Assembly: GCA_032821775.1 (NCBI GenBank)
Contig: JAVLRN010000016.1
Span: 62,001-126,000 of the forward strand
From: Sanguinoderma infundibulare
Taxonomy: Eukaryota; Basidiomycota; Agaricomycetes; Polyporales; Polyporaceae
Reading direction: 5' to 3'
DNA: 64,000 nt
The notes under the pieces are model-generated. The model was not told the origin of the DNA and did no database searches. It was given only the letters and a program-made list of their open reading frames with translations. How positions within the stretch are numbered: position 1 is the first letter of the stretch; every line of letters begins with the position of its first letter. The position numbers were made by a program, and so were the translations under genes. This document shows, in pieces, positions 10,852-24,600 of the stretch.

Positions 10852-12273
10852 TCATAGCTTGGCTGCCGCCGCGATCAGGGTCCTGAGCCCACCGTCCACC
10901 CCCTTCGCGAATGCCTCAGCAAAGTCGTCTTCAACCCCGCCCGTGCCCCACGTCACGCTGATGCCCAGCCCACCATCCGGCGCGCCCACGACGTTCAGCT
11001 TCAAGGCTGCGCCCAGGGTCGCGCTCGCCTGCGCGAACGTTGTTTCCTTGATCCTCCACTGCGGCGCGTCCCCGTCCTTGTCTTGTCCACCCTGCTCTAC
11101 CGACGCTGGGAACGCCCCGAGGTTCGAGATCTCCAGCCCCGCATCGCGCTTCTTCCCGAGTTTCCCCACGAAGTACTCCTCGTACTGCCCGTTTAGCAAC
11201 TTCAGCGTCCCGACTTTCGGCCCCGCGCGCGGAGCCTCGCGCTTGAGCGTCGCAGCAAAGCGGGTCGCGACATCCCACGGGAAATCCTCCTCCGATGACG
11301 CCGGGAGCAGGGGATGGCGCGCTTCGTAGCCCGAAATGTGCACGCAGACCGCCGTCGGGCGCGTGCCCGTGAAATGGCGCATGGACACGGGGATCGAAGT
11401 CTTGATCGTTTCGTACTTGGCCCCTTCGCCATCCGGGAGAGCGCGTACGAGGCGCGAGAGGACCGCGAGCGCAAGCGTGTGCAGCGTCGCGGTGAGCGTG
11501 GAGCGGTGTGCCCTCGAGATCCGGAGGAGCGCGTTGGCGTCCGAGGGCGTGTAGCGGAGGACGCGCACTTGCACGTGCCGGGTGATTTTGGGAGGTAAAG
11601 GGTTGCCTGTCCAGGACGCAGCGAGCGCGCGAGCGAAGGGGAAGGGGAAAAACACCCCCAAAATGACACGAACGAGCATGAGGAACGGGACCGTTATCTC
11701 GCGAGCTGCCGCCTCTTCGAGACTCGGCGGGAGCGCGACGTCGGTGGAGATGTCTGCGATGACACCCGAGTGCTCGGAGGGCGGATCGGGTATGCTGTTG
11801 AGCGCGGAGAGGAGTGCGTGATGGAACGCGAGGCCGCTCTGACCGTCCCCGATGGCGTGGTCCCAGAGGAACATGACGGTGCCGTCGCGAAGAACGAGGA
11901 GCCTCCATCGCGGCTTCTGCTCTTCAAGAAATTCCATGTCGCGCACAAAGACGTCCTCCGTGACGCTCTCAAAGTGGTCGCCATCTTTATCCAGGAACTG
12001 AACGATTACGTTCAAGTCTATGGACGAGAGGCGTATCCATTGCGGAGGTTCAGTCGGCGGAGGGAGGCGTGCGTGAAGCGCAGCATGAGCGCGTGCGACC
12101 TTCTCGAGGGCCGCGAAGAGGCTCGGCTTGTCGTCTACGGAGAGCGGTGCGCCCGAAGACGTCTCGTATCGCGCGGTGACGACTACCCAGCCGTCAAAGC
12201 CAGCACGACCCCGTACGTTGTAAAACTGCTCAAAACGCCCTTGGCACGTCAAACATTCATCAATATCCTCCAC
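10852..12273 (-). CDS. Condensation-fold O-acyltransferase (alcohol acetyltransferase type), copy I
   Basis: One long exon of about 473 codons. Near the N terminus it reads CQGRFEQFYNVRGRAGFDGW and VVVTARYET, as in fungal alcohol acetyltransferase (AATase, PF07247) proteins. The active-site motif HxxxDG appears as DHAIGDGQSGLAFHHALL near residue 140. The C-terminal part has GISVTWGTGGVEDDFAEAF. The family transfers acyl groups from acyl-CoA to alcohols. Only a GTG opens the frame at 12,273. No in-frame ATG follows the upstream stop, whereas the sister copy has ATG in this place. Either a short 5' exon with acceptor at about 12,283 supplies the start, or this copy has lost it. It lies convergent to the preceding unassigned segment. 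Confidence 0.7.
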   Translation of the reverse strand: MEDIDECLTCQGRFEQFYNVRGRAGFDGWVVVTARYETSSGAPLSVDDKPSLFAALEKVARAHAALHARLPPPTEPPQWIRLSSIDLNVIVQFLDKDGDHFESVTEDVFVRDMEFLEEQKPRWRLLVLRDGTVMFLWDHAIGDGQSGLAFHHALLSALNSIPDPPSEHSGVIADISTDVALPPSLEEAAAREITVPFLMLVRVILGVFFPFPFARALAASWTGNPLPPKITRHVQVRVLRYTPSDANALLRISRAHRSTLTATLHTLALAVLSRLVRALPDGEGAKYETIKTSIPVSMRHFTGTRPTAVCVHISGYEARHPLLPASSEEDFPWDVATRFAATLKREAPRAGPKVGTLKLLNGQYEEYFVGKLGKKRDAGLEISNLGAFPASVEQGGQDKDGDAPQWRIKETTFAQASATLGAALKLNVVGAPDGGLGISVTWGTGGVEDDFAEAFAKGVDGGLRTLIAAAAKL

Positions 12274-12289
12274 ATACTGGCCTAGGACT

Positions 12290-13236
12290 TACTGGACACG
12301 AACTCACCTGCTTGACGCATGGTTGACGTGACGCGCGGAATATGATGGTTTGGGACAAGCCTGAGGGCGCGTGAGGTCCGCGGACGTTCAAGCTGCCCAG
12401 CGACTCGCCCTGGCGCGGTGATGCCGGGATTCGGGAATATTCACGCAAGATTGATGACAAATATGTCGAGTGTGCTATGCGCATCTTCATGTCATCGAGG
12501 CCTTCATGCGGGGTGGCCATGCCATTGGGATCCTCGGGTTTGATTGAACCGACTGCGCTATGTCAAATGGCTCAGTACCTGGCCGGCCCGTATGTAAAGG
12601 CAATTGCAAAGCGACAACTACGCAACCGGGAGCGGACGTTAGCCGGACTAGCACTCCTAGCCAGAACCACCGCCGCGGTGATCCAGAGATGTATGAGAAA
12701 GTACAGATAGAGGCTGCGCTAAGGTCCCCTATGACGTGGGCGTTGAGTACGATCATGCCACCGTCTGACCGCAACCGCCACGGAGGGGGCGAATAAGGAA
12801 CAGCGTTCGCGAGCAGTCCTCCCGTGTGCTTTGCGCAGCAGGAGTAGGGAGACGGTGTGAAAAATAAAGGCGCACGATCGTTTGATGGAATAGGTACAAC
12901 AGACGCGACTCATGCACATGCGAAAGCAGGAATATGGAAGAAACTTAGAATATGGCAAACGATATAGTACCAGGTTTGAGGAAGGCAAATGGACACTCAC
13001 AAAGACATACGAAGTGTGTCACTGCCATATATGCGCGCACGTTCCTCGGAGGGTAACCGCAGGTTGAAGCACTATACCCGGTATCCTATGTTTGGACAGG
13101 CTACAGAACAACATCACGGCGACACAGGATCGTACATCGGCATTCCATGAGAGTACATACCTCGGTCTAAACCATCCAAGCTCTAACTCCCGCCTAGAAT
13201 CTATCAGCATTCAAAACCAAGAGCTCAGAAGAACAC
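12290..13236. other. Intergenic between the two segment copies
   Basis: About 0.95 kb without a recognisable gene. It contains the upstream region of acyltransferase copy I and the downstream region of methyltransferase copy II. Short frames (up to 95 codons) on both strands carry no motif I can name. The junction of the segmental duplication lies somewhere in 12.3-13.2 kb. Confidence 0.5.
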
Positions 13237-14040
13237 CTAGACTATCGCGCGGATTCCGCCTACCCCAGTGATCACGTAGTGAACGTACTCCACCTCCGAA
13301 CGACGCCCGTCCTCCGCCTCGCAGATGATCGTCTCCTTCTCCACCACACGCAGCAACGGCTCTGTTGGAGAATGGGCTGGGCTCGTCCTCGCGGGGAAAA
13401 GCTCCTCGACCATGCGCGTTTCGGAGGTGTGGGTCGGACGAAGAGGCATGATGAGGTGGAAGTGAGGAATTGGGGTGCCAGCCAGAACGGACCGGGGAAG
13501 CAGGGCAGCGACGGTATCGCGAATCCAGGACGCGTGAGCCGGCTCGTAGATAACGTCGACCGCGAGGATGACGTCGAATGGCTTGTCGAAAGGCGGTTGG
13601 GCGATTTGTAGTCCCATCCCGCTAGGAACAGAATACTCGGACCAATCGAGTGCTTGTGCGCTGAGCGAAACCTGACCGGGAAGAACGTTTGCGTTGATGT
13701 TGTGCTCCAGGTTGGCGTCCTCGCTGCCGTATGGATGCACATCGTCCTGGAGTAGGTAGGGAAGGAGGGAGGCTTGGGATGTGAGCCAACGGACGGCGTA
13801 TGCCCGCTCGAACTCGTCCGAACGCAGGGATTCTAACGCGGCCTTCTCCTCATTATTTTCAACAGAGCCATGGGCGTCGTGTGGAAGCTTGCGGTCGACG
13901 CGCCGCGTCCCGCAGACCAGAGGGTTGTAGAGGGTACGGAGGGACTCGACCAGGCTCGCTAGCGCCTCAACAGGATGCTCGTGGATCTTGCGGATTGGAG
14001 GCAGAGTCGAGGAGGGAGGAGCGACAACAAAGAGGGTCAT
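13237..14040 (-). pseudogene. SAM methyltransferase, copy II, catalytic core deleted in frame
   Basis: 267 codons remain open and read like copy I at both ends (PIRKIHEHPVEALASLVESL; FDVILAVDVIYEPAHASWIR). Copy I residues of about 112-243 are missing: the text jumps from VHPYGSED straight to ANLEHNINAN at forward position 13,712-13,728. The lost part contains motif I (ELGAGTG) and the AQTWGSAY segment, so SAM binding should be abolished. A three-codon deletion and a small insertion near the C terminus also distinguish it. The frame is kept open, so it may still be translated as a truncated protein. Confidence 0.8.
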
Positions 14041-14737
14041 TCAAGGATGGAAAGCCTGAAGACGTCGCCCGAGGTCGGTTGGTGCGAGCAGGTCGAGTAA
14101 GAATTCGGGTCCAAGATGCCCAAGACCTTCAAGCGCCTGTTCGAGCTTGTACTTGTACGGTCATCCACCGTTACAACAGACGAAGCACCGGTGAGTTGAT
14201 AACACTTCGAGTCACATTGCAATGTCCTCATAAGTAGCCACATCAGCCATCTTGCGGCACGAATAGGGCGAATCCTTGCAAAGAACGTCCCATGGGTCTC
14301 GGGCGTGGTTTTCGATGCCAATTCATCACCGAACCCGCATGTGCCGCAGCCAGATATCTTTTGCCCTGAGAAGCTCTCAGGCCCATGACAATGTCGCGAT
14401 TATTCATGGCCGACCAGGGCAACACAGGATAACACAGGGCAACACGCAGCCGGGCGATGCAGAGACCAATTCGAACCATGGGACAGCCTGAGCTGGTTCC
14501 TGATGTGCGTCGTCCAGAGTCGTCGTCAGTTTCTTCACCCTCTTTGTAACCGAGGATCCGCAGCGCGCTCCATCGGGATCGGGGTGCAGTAGAATCGTGT
14601 CCGCTAATTAATCAACTTTGCGCCCCCCCATAGCCCGTCCATGATAAAGCACGGACCTGTGGTGCCTGTCGCCTACGTATCCCGTCAGTCCTCCCCCTCG
14701 CGGTCCGCGACGAACACGCCACGTCACCTTTCGTAGG

Positions 14738-16377
14738 ATGGCGGATTCCCAAGATGCGGCCCAAATTATAGCATGGACCGATGAATTGTGCGTAGTTGTC
14801 TATCTTTCAATATCCGATGCCCGATGCGCTCTCTGATCCAGATCCCACACGAAGCATTTCTGCAGAATATGCGAACATTGCTGTGTTTTGTATGTGCTTC
14901 ACTCTTGCGGTTCTACGATGAGCATAACTTGACTCCCTCGCCGCAGCATTTATCATTTATGAGTACCTCATCACGTTCGACCTCGAGGTGGACTTGTTCT
15001 GGAAGAGACGGCTCACCGGGGCTGGCATCTTGTTCCTCCTCAATCGCTACCTCACTCTGTGGATACGGAGTGTTGATATCAGTGAAGTATACATCACATC
15101 GGTGACGGTGAGCAACCTTCGCGTTCGATGGGCTTTTCTGACCTCTTCTTAGAGGTAAGATATCCGGATCCAGATACCCATGTCGGACTCCGAACCTGAT
15201 GCAGCCATTGAAGTTGCACTGGCCTCGTAAATGCGTATGTGCTCTTGAACGAGCTGCAGTACGTGATATGGGCAGGTAAGTTATCACACCTTCCCTACAT
15301 CCACCGCTCACGACTCCTCAGCGTTTTCCACTTTGCGAACATTCGCCCTGAGCAGGAGTTTGCTCACCGCGCTTGCCGTCGGTCTCCTCTCGATTGCTCC
15401 GTTCGTGGTGAACCTTGTAAGTTGTCTCACCGCTGACATATTTGTCCGCCGGTCTAACGATCGGCAGGTTGCATACTACGGCATCATGCAAGTCACTGGA
15501 GACGTAGACCCAATCTTCGGCTGTGGGCCCGCACCAACGGCTCCGATTACCCTGATGTCGACTATGTGAGTGTACAACTATCCCGGCCGTTGGTTCCCTG
15601 TGCTCATGTCAAAGTGTAGATGTGTGTTCGTCGGTATATATCCGTAATCTGTTATTAACATCAGTATGCCTGTACCAGTGGTCATCGTTTCTCGGGGCAG
15701 TCTTATCGCAACAGATTTCACCGTTCTGCTCGTAACGTGGTGGCGCACGTACCAGCGCGGTATGAACGGAGTATTTTCGGGAAAACGGACACTCTCGAAT
15801 GTCATCCTCGTCGATGGTGAGCACTAAATAGTGTTCTGGGTATAGCAATATCTGACGTGTTTTGTATAGGAACCGGCTTCTTCCTGTCAGTATTCCCATT
15901 GGATATGGTGCTGGCCATATCTCTGACGAGTCTGTGTAGAGTCCTGTTGGCCCTCAACGTGGTCCACCTTTCCCTTACGCTCGTGGTATGCGACCGTTCT
16001 GCAGCCCGCATTGCCCTACGTCCCTAATCACATCGACAGGGCTACTCCAATCCCAACATCGTCAACACCAGCGAGATCACCTATTTCTCTGAGCCGTATG
16101 TCGTCCTTCCTCTCCGTCTCGCCTACGGAAGTGACATTCCCGGCCTGATAGGATCACGAGCGTGCTTGTGTCTCGCTTCCTCCTCGACCTTCAAGCCGCC
16201 AGCCTCCGTACCGTCGACCTGGGCTCGCAGAGTGCTCATGGGTATAGGACAAGTTCCGACGCCGACATCAGCACGCTCTCCTTCGCGACGGTCGTCGGCT
16301 CAATCGCTTCGCATCTCGACGGATATGGAGACGACGACGAACGTAACTGTGACGATCACGCCTTTGGGGGAGAATGA
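14738..16377 (+). CDS. DUF6533-family membrane protein, copy II
   Basis: A near-parallel copy of the gene at 5,115-6,759, about 90% identical by eye. It has the same exon order: MADSQDAAQIIA start, FIIYEYLITFDLEVDLFWKR, LLNRYLTLWIRS, ALRTFALSRSLLTALAV, VVIVSRGSLIATD, and the end VLVSRFLLDLQAASL, stopping at 16,377. A small insertion near 14,815 would break the frame if the first exon ran on. It is harmless if the intron starts at the GTGCGT near 14,786, which supports that intron in both copies. I see no certain inactivating change, but the first exons deserve checking. Confidence 0.7.
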
Positions 16378-16734
16378 TGAGTCCGAGGGACAAATGGAAG
16401 CGTGCCGTGTATTTGTGCTCAGTTCTGTCCCTCTTTTGACCCCAAGGTTGTCGTAGACCGTGTCTGCGCATGGATGGATGACCTTGCTTCGGCGTTGACA
16501 TTGCGGAATAAAACCCGAGAAGACGATGACGTGAGCCCAATCAACACACGCATGCCCGAGTCCTCCATTCAACTATGGTATTTCTCTGTTCGTACGTCTC
16601 TAGGTTAAAGTTTGACACGAAGACGATGCGAAGGCGTTCCATGAGTCTCCCAAGCTGAGGACTATATACATAAATGGTCCCGCTAGCTCTTAACACAGAC
16701 CCCGCTCTTCCTCCCCTACCGACGACTGGCAAGA

Positions 16735-16815
16735 ATGGGAAACGTCCAGACAGTCATACTCACTGGTGTGGTCGTAGCCAGCGCGATCCACGCCGTCCGG
16801 TGGTACAATAGTCCT
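16735..16815 (+). pseudogene. Cytochrome P450 first exon only, copy II
   Basis: MGNVQTVILTGVVVASAIHA plus VRWYNSP, then an intact donor GTGAGT at 16,816. The intron is followed not by the next P450 exon but by sequence equivalent to 10,430 onward; the join is near 16,880. Everything between (3.2 kb in copy I: P450 body, DUF6533 relic, reductase) is missing. It cannot make a P450. Confidence 0.75.
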
Positions 16816-16892
16816 GTGAGTACATCACACGGTGGTTACCGCCACGGTTCCTACTCGCTGACCCCTGAGGCCTGAGTATCGAGCCTCTGCAG

Positions 16893-17255
16893 CGTTACTA
16901 TCACGGAGAGATGTGCGCCCGTCTCTCGCCACACTTTTGCCCGAAGAATTGCTGACCGATGTACGTCGTCCATTCTCAGAGTGGCCGCGCGCACACCGAG
17001 CCTCGAAAAGTGACGCACCCAAAGGAGGCAATACCATTGTCGATACTATCCCAGCCACATTACGATTTCGTTAGATTGTTGTTCTCAGAGGTGTTGTTCC
17101 ACGCAAGTTCCATATCCTGGGCGGACTACGTGGGCCGCCTCCTCGCGGCGGTCGGCCTAATGATTGGGTCATACCCGCATTCAGAAACCCACCGATCGGC
17201 TATGGCAAAGCTCATTTCTGAACTGCTCGAACAGGGAAACTATACGAGCGACTAG
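16893..17255 (+). other. Conserved unassigned segment, copy II
   Basis: Counterpart of 10,430-10,755 (see there). The plus-strand frame from 16,959 reads MYVVHSQSGRAHTEPRKVTH ... AKLISELLEQGNYTSD. Compared with copy I it carries an extra stretch with FVRLLFSEVLFHASSISWAD, so this may be the better preserved version. Function unknown. Confidence 0.4.
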
Positions 17256-17359
17256 TCAGTCTACCAGACCGTCAATCATCGTTGGCAGGCCTGCCAGTGG
17301 CCACGGGCCCACCGCCCCCGCCAAGTATTAGATGAAGAGCGGGTCAATACAAGGTCTTC

Positions 17360-17430
17360 CGCACAGGCCGACTCAGTTTCAGCGAGATCGTCGACTCGCT
17401 GAGATCCACCTTTACATAGGAGGAAGATGA
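17360..17430 (+). pseudogene. DUF6533 tail relic, copy II
   Basis: RLSFSEIVDSLRSTFT followed by a stop and EEDE matches the tail of the relic at 7,975-8,060. Only this short piece remains. Confidence 0.5.
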
Positions 17431-17700
17431 GAGCGGGGCATAGGGATGTGGCCGTTGATTGCACCCTGATACCTTTCTGGAGCTCCCCGAGCGCGAATTG
17501 GATTTTATCCACGTCCTGTCGTCCAAGTTGAGAGAACGACCGGAGATAACGGAGCTCATAAACGTGCCGACAGGCTTATGTTGCCGCATACTCATCCTGC
17601 TTCACGCGCATCCACCTGAGATATTAGCGAGCACCGATTGCATTCCCTATACGATGAGGGTATACCACAGGTGACGGTCGATGTCCATGAAGCCACCCTC

Positions 17701-19128
17701 TTACAGCTCGGATGCAGTCGCAATCAGCTTCCGGAGCCCATCCTCTATCCCCTTCGCGAACGCCTCAGCAAAGTCGTCTTCAACCGCGCCCGTGCCCCAC
17801 ATCACACTGATGCCCAGCCCACCATCCGGCGCGCCCGCGACATTCAGCTTCAAGGCTGCGCCCAGGCTCGCGCCCGCAAACGTCGTTTCCTTGATCACCC
17901 ACTGCGGCGCGTCCCCATCCTTATCTTGTCCGTCCTTCTCCTCCGACGCTGGGAACGCCCCGAGGTTCGAGATCTCCAGCCCCGCATCGCGCTTCTTCCC
18001 GAGCTTCCCCATGAAGTACTCCTCGTACTGCCCGTTCAGCAACTTCAGCATCCCGACTTTTGGAACTGTGCGTGGAGCTTCGCGCTTGAGCGTCGCAGCA
18101 AAATGGGCCGCGACATCCCACGGGAAGTCCTCCTCCGATGACGCCGGGAATAGGGGATGGCGCGTTTCGTAGCTCGAGATCTGCACGCAGATCGCGGTAG
18201 GGGGCGTGCCCGTGAACCGGCGCATGGACACGGGGATCGAAGTCTTGATCGTTTCGTACTTCGCCCCTTCGCCATCCGGGAGAGCGCGTACGAGGCGCGA
18301 GAGGACAGCCAGCGCAAGCGTGTGCAGCATCGCGGTGAGCGTGGAGTGGTGTGCCCTCGAGATCCGGAGGAGCGCGTTGGCGTCCGAGGGCGCGTAGCGG
18401 AGGACGCGCACTCGCGCCTGCCGGGTGATTTTGGGAGGTAAAGGGTTGCCTGTCCAGGACGCAGCAAGCGCGCGAGCGAAGAGGAAGGGGAAAAACACCC
18501 CCAAGAGGACACGAACGAGCATGAGGAACGGGACTGCTATCTCGCGAGCTGCCGCCTCTTCGGTGCTCGGCGGGAGCGCGAGGTCGGTGGAGATGTCTGC
18601 GATGACGCCCGAGTGCTCTGAGGGTGGTTCGGGTATGCTGTTGAGCGCGGCGAGGAGTGCGTGATGGAACGCGAGGCCGCTCTGACCATCCCCGATGGTG
18701 TGGTCCCAGAGGAACATGAGGGTGCCGTCGCGAAGCACGAAGAGCCTCTATCGCGGCTTCTGCTCTTCAAGAAATTCCATATCGCGCACGAAGACGTCCT
18801 CCGTGACGCTAGGAAAGTCGTGGCCATCTTTGTCGAGGAACTGTACGATTATTTTCAAGTCTATGGACGAGAGGTGTATCCACTGCGGAGGTTCAGTCGG
18901 CGGAGGGAGGCGTGCGTGAAGCGCAGCATGACCGCGTACGACCTTCTCGAGGGCCGCGCAGAGGGTCGGCTTGTCGTCTACGGAGAGGGGTTTGCCCGAA
19001 GACGTCTCGTATCGCGCGGCGACGACTACCCAGCCGTCAAAGCCAACACGACCCCGTACGTTGGACAACTGTTCAAGATGCCCTTGACACACCACACATC
19101 GGTCAATATCCTCCACGAACAGGCCCAT
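17701..19128 (-). pseudogene. O-acyltransferase copy II, nonsense mutation
   Basis: This is the sister of the gene at 10,852-12,273 and about 90% identical. It keeps an ATG start (MGLFVEDIDRCVVCQGHLEQ, codon at 19,126-19,128; a longer in-frame start lies upstream). The codon that is Trp in copy I (EEQKPRWRL) is TAG here at 18,748-18,750, so translation ends after about 127 residues, before the DHTIGDGQSG active site. The rest of the frame stays open to the stop at 17,701, so the mutation looks recent, or read-through could still yield protein. Otherwise this copy is inactive. Confidence 0.8.
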
Positions 19129-19553
19129 GGACACGCACTCACCTGCTTTCCGCATGTTCATACAAGCCGGTTGCCGTGGCGCGTACAGTCCTGGCGGGTT
19201 GGGACTTGAAGCCTGAGGGCATGAGGATGCGTGAAGTCTGCTAACGTTCGCACGCGAGTGATATAGTTTAAGAAGGCAACGTGCGCCTGTCACTGCGAAG
19301 ATAATACTGAGAAGCGCGAGCGAAGTTTGGAGGGAGCTCCAGCTGGGCTGCGTGGTATTGGCGCAGACTGCGAGCTGTTATCAGAATAGCTTCAAGGATG
19401 CGATCAAACATGCTTAAAAGTCTTCGCCCCTCGCACACATGCATGTGTTATACAAATTGCAGCGTATAGATACAAAACATACATGGCATTCTACCAGGAC
19501 CGTTCCAGGGGGGGCAGTTCAGTTCATCGCATTGCTCCAGAAAAAAAACCCCT

Positions 19554-22060
<2,507 letters not shown>

Positions 22061-23540
22061 TCCTCTCGGAGGTATCGAGCAAGCAGGGTATAACGAGAAG
22101 GACAGGACGGGGAGAAGTCAAGCTTGGAGGATGGGGATTCGAGGGGTTCCACCGAGGGGCAATATATACTGCCCGCTTCCGCCCACCGCCAAACGCACCG
22201 GAGCTTGTTTTCGGTTGGTGTCATCTGGATCTCCCTATCTGAAATGCATCGGGCTAGCGCGCCTGAGCGTGCTTGCACCATTCCGAGTTGCAGGAGGCCG
22301 GGCGGTGATGCTGGGATGCTCTGGCGAGCCTAATGGGGGCACGGCGGTCACAGGGCGAAGCATGGTCTGGATACGGTCGACGGTGGTGACGGGATGTGTG
22401 GGCGGATGAATGAAGCAGGGTTGATAACGGCGGGGTGAGCGAGAGAACTCGAGGGAATGGGGAGCACAAAGATGGGCAGGCGCGCAAGTCAGATGCTCAC
22501 CCGAAGGTCACCTTCCCTATTGCCCTTTGCGTCGGAAACAGGTGCTTTCCCTTTCCTGGGAACTCCTCCAACGCGGACCTGATGGAACGCAGTCAAGGAT
22601 TTAATCACCTTGACCTCATTCGATCCATGCTGAACAAGCCAGAGACTTGTTTGGGGGGAAGAAAGACCACGGTAAAAATCACAAGTCATTGAAGTTGACC
22701 GGATTTGTTCGCTAGGTAGACGAGGGCGAAGACGTGCGAGGGCGAGCGTTTCCTTAGTGTTTCCAGGATGAGTAATGGACAGCAGAGATCTAGAATGACC
22801 TGCATGGGCTCGGGGAATATGGAAAATTGGCGGAATAATGCTCTCTGCTCGAGTTACAAATGCGGTACTCACTGAGCGCCGATGCCTGTTGTTGGTGCGA
22901 TATGAAGAGACGTCATATTGCTCTTCTTGAACCCATACTTGATGTCTGGCCTTGTTCAAAGAGGTGATGCGAGTTAAATGTTCTTCAGAACATGTCGACG
23001 CGTACGATTAGTTAAAGGGCGCCTACAGTTGGTTGACACGCCTTCAGTGTACCTACTTATGCATACTGTAATGGTTCAAGGGTACGGGGGTGAGCATTGC
23101 GTTCGGAAAAGAGCTCAGCCGATACTGAGTTACGTGATAAGCGACGATTGCCATTTGTGGATTGGGGGGAGAGGACTGGGCGCTGAGGAGGGGACTGTGC
23201 TCGCTCTCCATGTCCTCTTGATCTTCCCCGTCGCCATCGTCGCTCTATCCTTATTTTGGTCTTAAACGACGCATATACGCCGGTTCATGCCGGCATCGCT
23301 GTCCTGTCCCCGACCTGGCCCTCGTCACAGATCGTCGATCATCGTTGGTAGGCACGTGCCGAGTGACATGACGCGTGGTGTCTCTGAGTCTCGGTCTGTC
23401 CATGGCTGTCGATCGCTCTGCTCTGGCTCGATGGCTCGACGGGACGCCGCTTCGCTCACCACAGTCGACCTCTCTTCCGTCCCTCACCTGCGCCAAAGCT
23501 GGAGCATTCACTGCGCTCCTACGACTGAGCCGACGCCTAA
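22061..23540. promoter_or_regulatory. Upstream region of phenol hydroxylase, unit A
   Basis: 1.5 kb with no recognisable gene. The part from 22,978 to about 23,330 corresponds to 46,981-47,635 of unit C, where it lies directly upstream of the deubiquitinase gene. A TATA-like element for the hydroxylase lies near 22,160. The similarity to unit C stops at about 23,330. Confidence 0.55.
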
Positions 23541-24600
23541 CAGCTGCGAACTCATCTCCTCGCTCTGTACAGTGCTTTCAACTTCTGCTCCCTTGCTCGA
23601 GAAGGGTGGTCCGCATGGCGATCGAATACTCGAGGAGGAGATGGGGAACTCCACAGGTAGTCGCAAAGTACATTCACCGGCTTTCATAGTCCATGTACGA
23701 GGCCCGACGCAGTGCTCGTTTGCAGAAACGACCAGCCTCGTTGAAATTCTTCATGTGGTCTTGTCTCTCTCGTTGCCCTGGCCGTCGTCATCGGCATATT
23801 CGCCGCAAGCTCCTACACCGGCACTCCCTTCCGCAATGCGCATACAGGGCGTTCAGCACCTTACAATGGACCACATGTTCAACCGCACCTTCTCTGCATA
23901 TACCAAGCACATCCCCTGGGTCCCCGAAGGTGAGCGCACTCGCCATCTCTCATCGCGCGTGAGGGTACTTCGGCTGCGCAGTCTCTGAAAGGTTCCTGGG
24001 TTCCTGTGCGAAAGGCTACATGGATTGCATTGTGGGATATTCCTAGATTCTCCTGCTCGTCCCGAGTTCACGGAACTCCGCATGCCAGCAATGGCGGCAT
24101 TCCAGTTTCGGCAGCTACTACGTTCATGAGCTTGCGACCAAACCAGCGCATCTGCTCATCCGACCCACAGACCCGCCCGTGACCGCGTATGCCCCATGGT
24201 CATCGGTCGGCGAGTCCATCGCCTTCGTTGCTTCGAACGACCTCTACGTCATCCCCACTCCTTTGCCTCTCCCAACTCGAACCCGCCTCGTCGTTCCGAC
24301 ACACTGACCCTGACCCAACCCGAGCAGCGAACTGCCCGTTCGTGTTACCACTTCCGGCAACCCATCCCTCTTCCATTGCGTTCCAGACTGGATGTACCAA
24401 GAACAAGTCTTCTACACCGACTACACCCTCTGGTGGTCCACCGACGCGGAGAGGGCCGCTTACCTCCGGTTCGATGAGACAGCGGTGGACGAGTACAGCT
24501 TTTCGATCTACAACCCCTCGGAAAACGCACATGCGGTCGTGCTGTAACCCGAGAGTGTGGTGATGAAGTACCCTCCACCCCACCGTCGGACATCCAACCC
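23541..24600 (+). pseudogene. Dipeptidyl aminopeptidase (Ste13/DPP-IV type), N-terminal fragment, unit A
   Basis: Pieces read in different frames: SAPLLEKGGPHGDRILEEE (cytoplasmic tail), LVSLVALAVVIGIFAASSYT (signal anchor), HLTMDHMFNRTFSAYTKHIP, SSFGSYYVHELATKPAHLLI, YAPWSSVGESIAFVASNDLY, DWMYQEQVFYTDYTLWWSTD and AYLRFDETAVDEYSFSIYNP. Order and wording follow the N-terminal beta-propeller part of S9B dipeptidyl aminopeptidases. A frameshift separates the anchor from the next exon, and a stop follows NAHAVVL at 24,544. The catalytic peptidase S9 domain is absent, so this is a truncated, dead piece. Confidence 0.78.
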
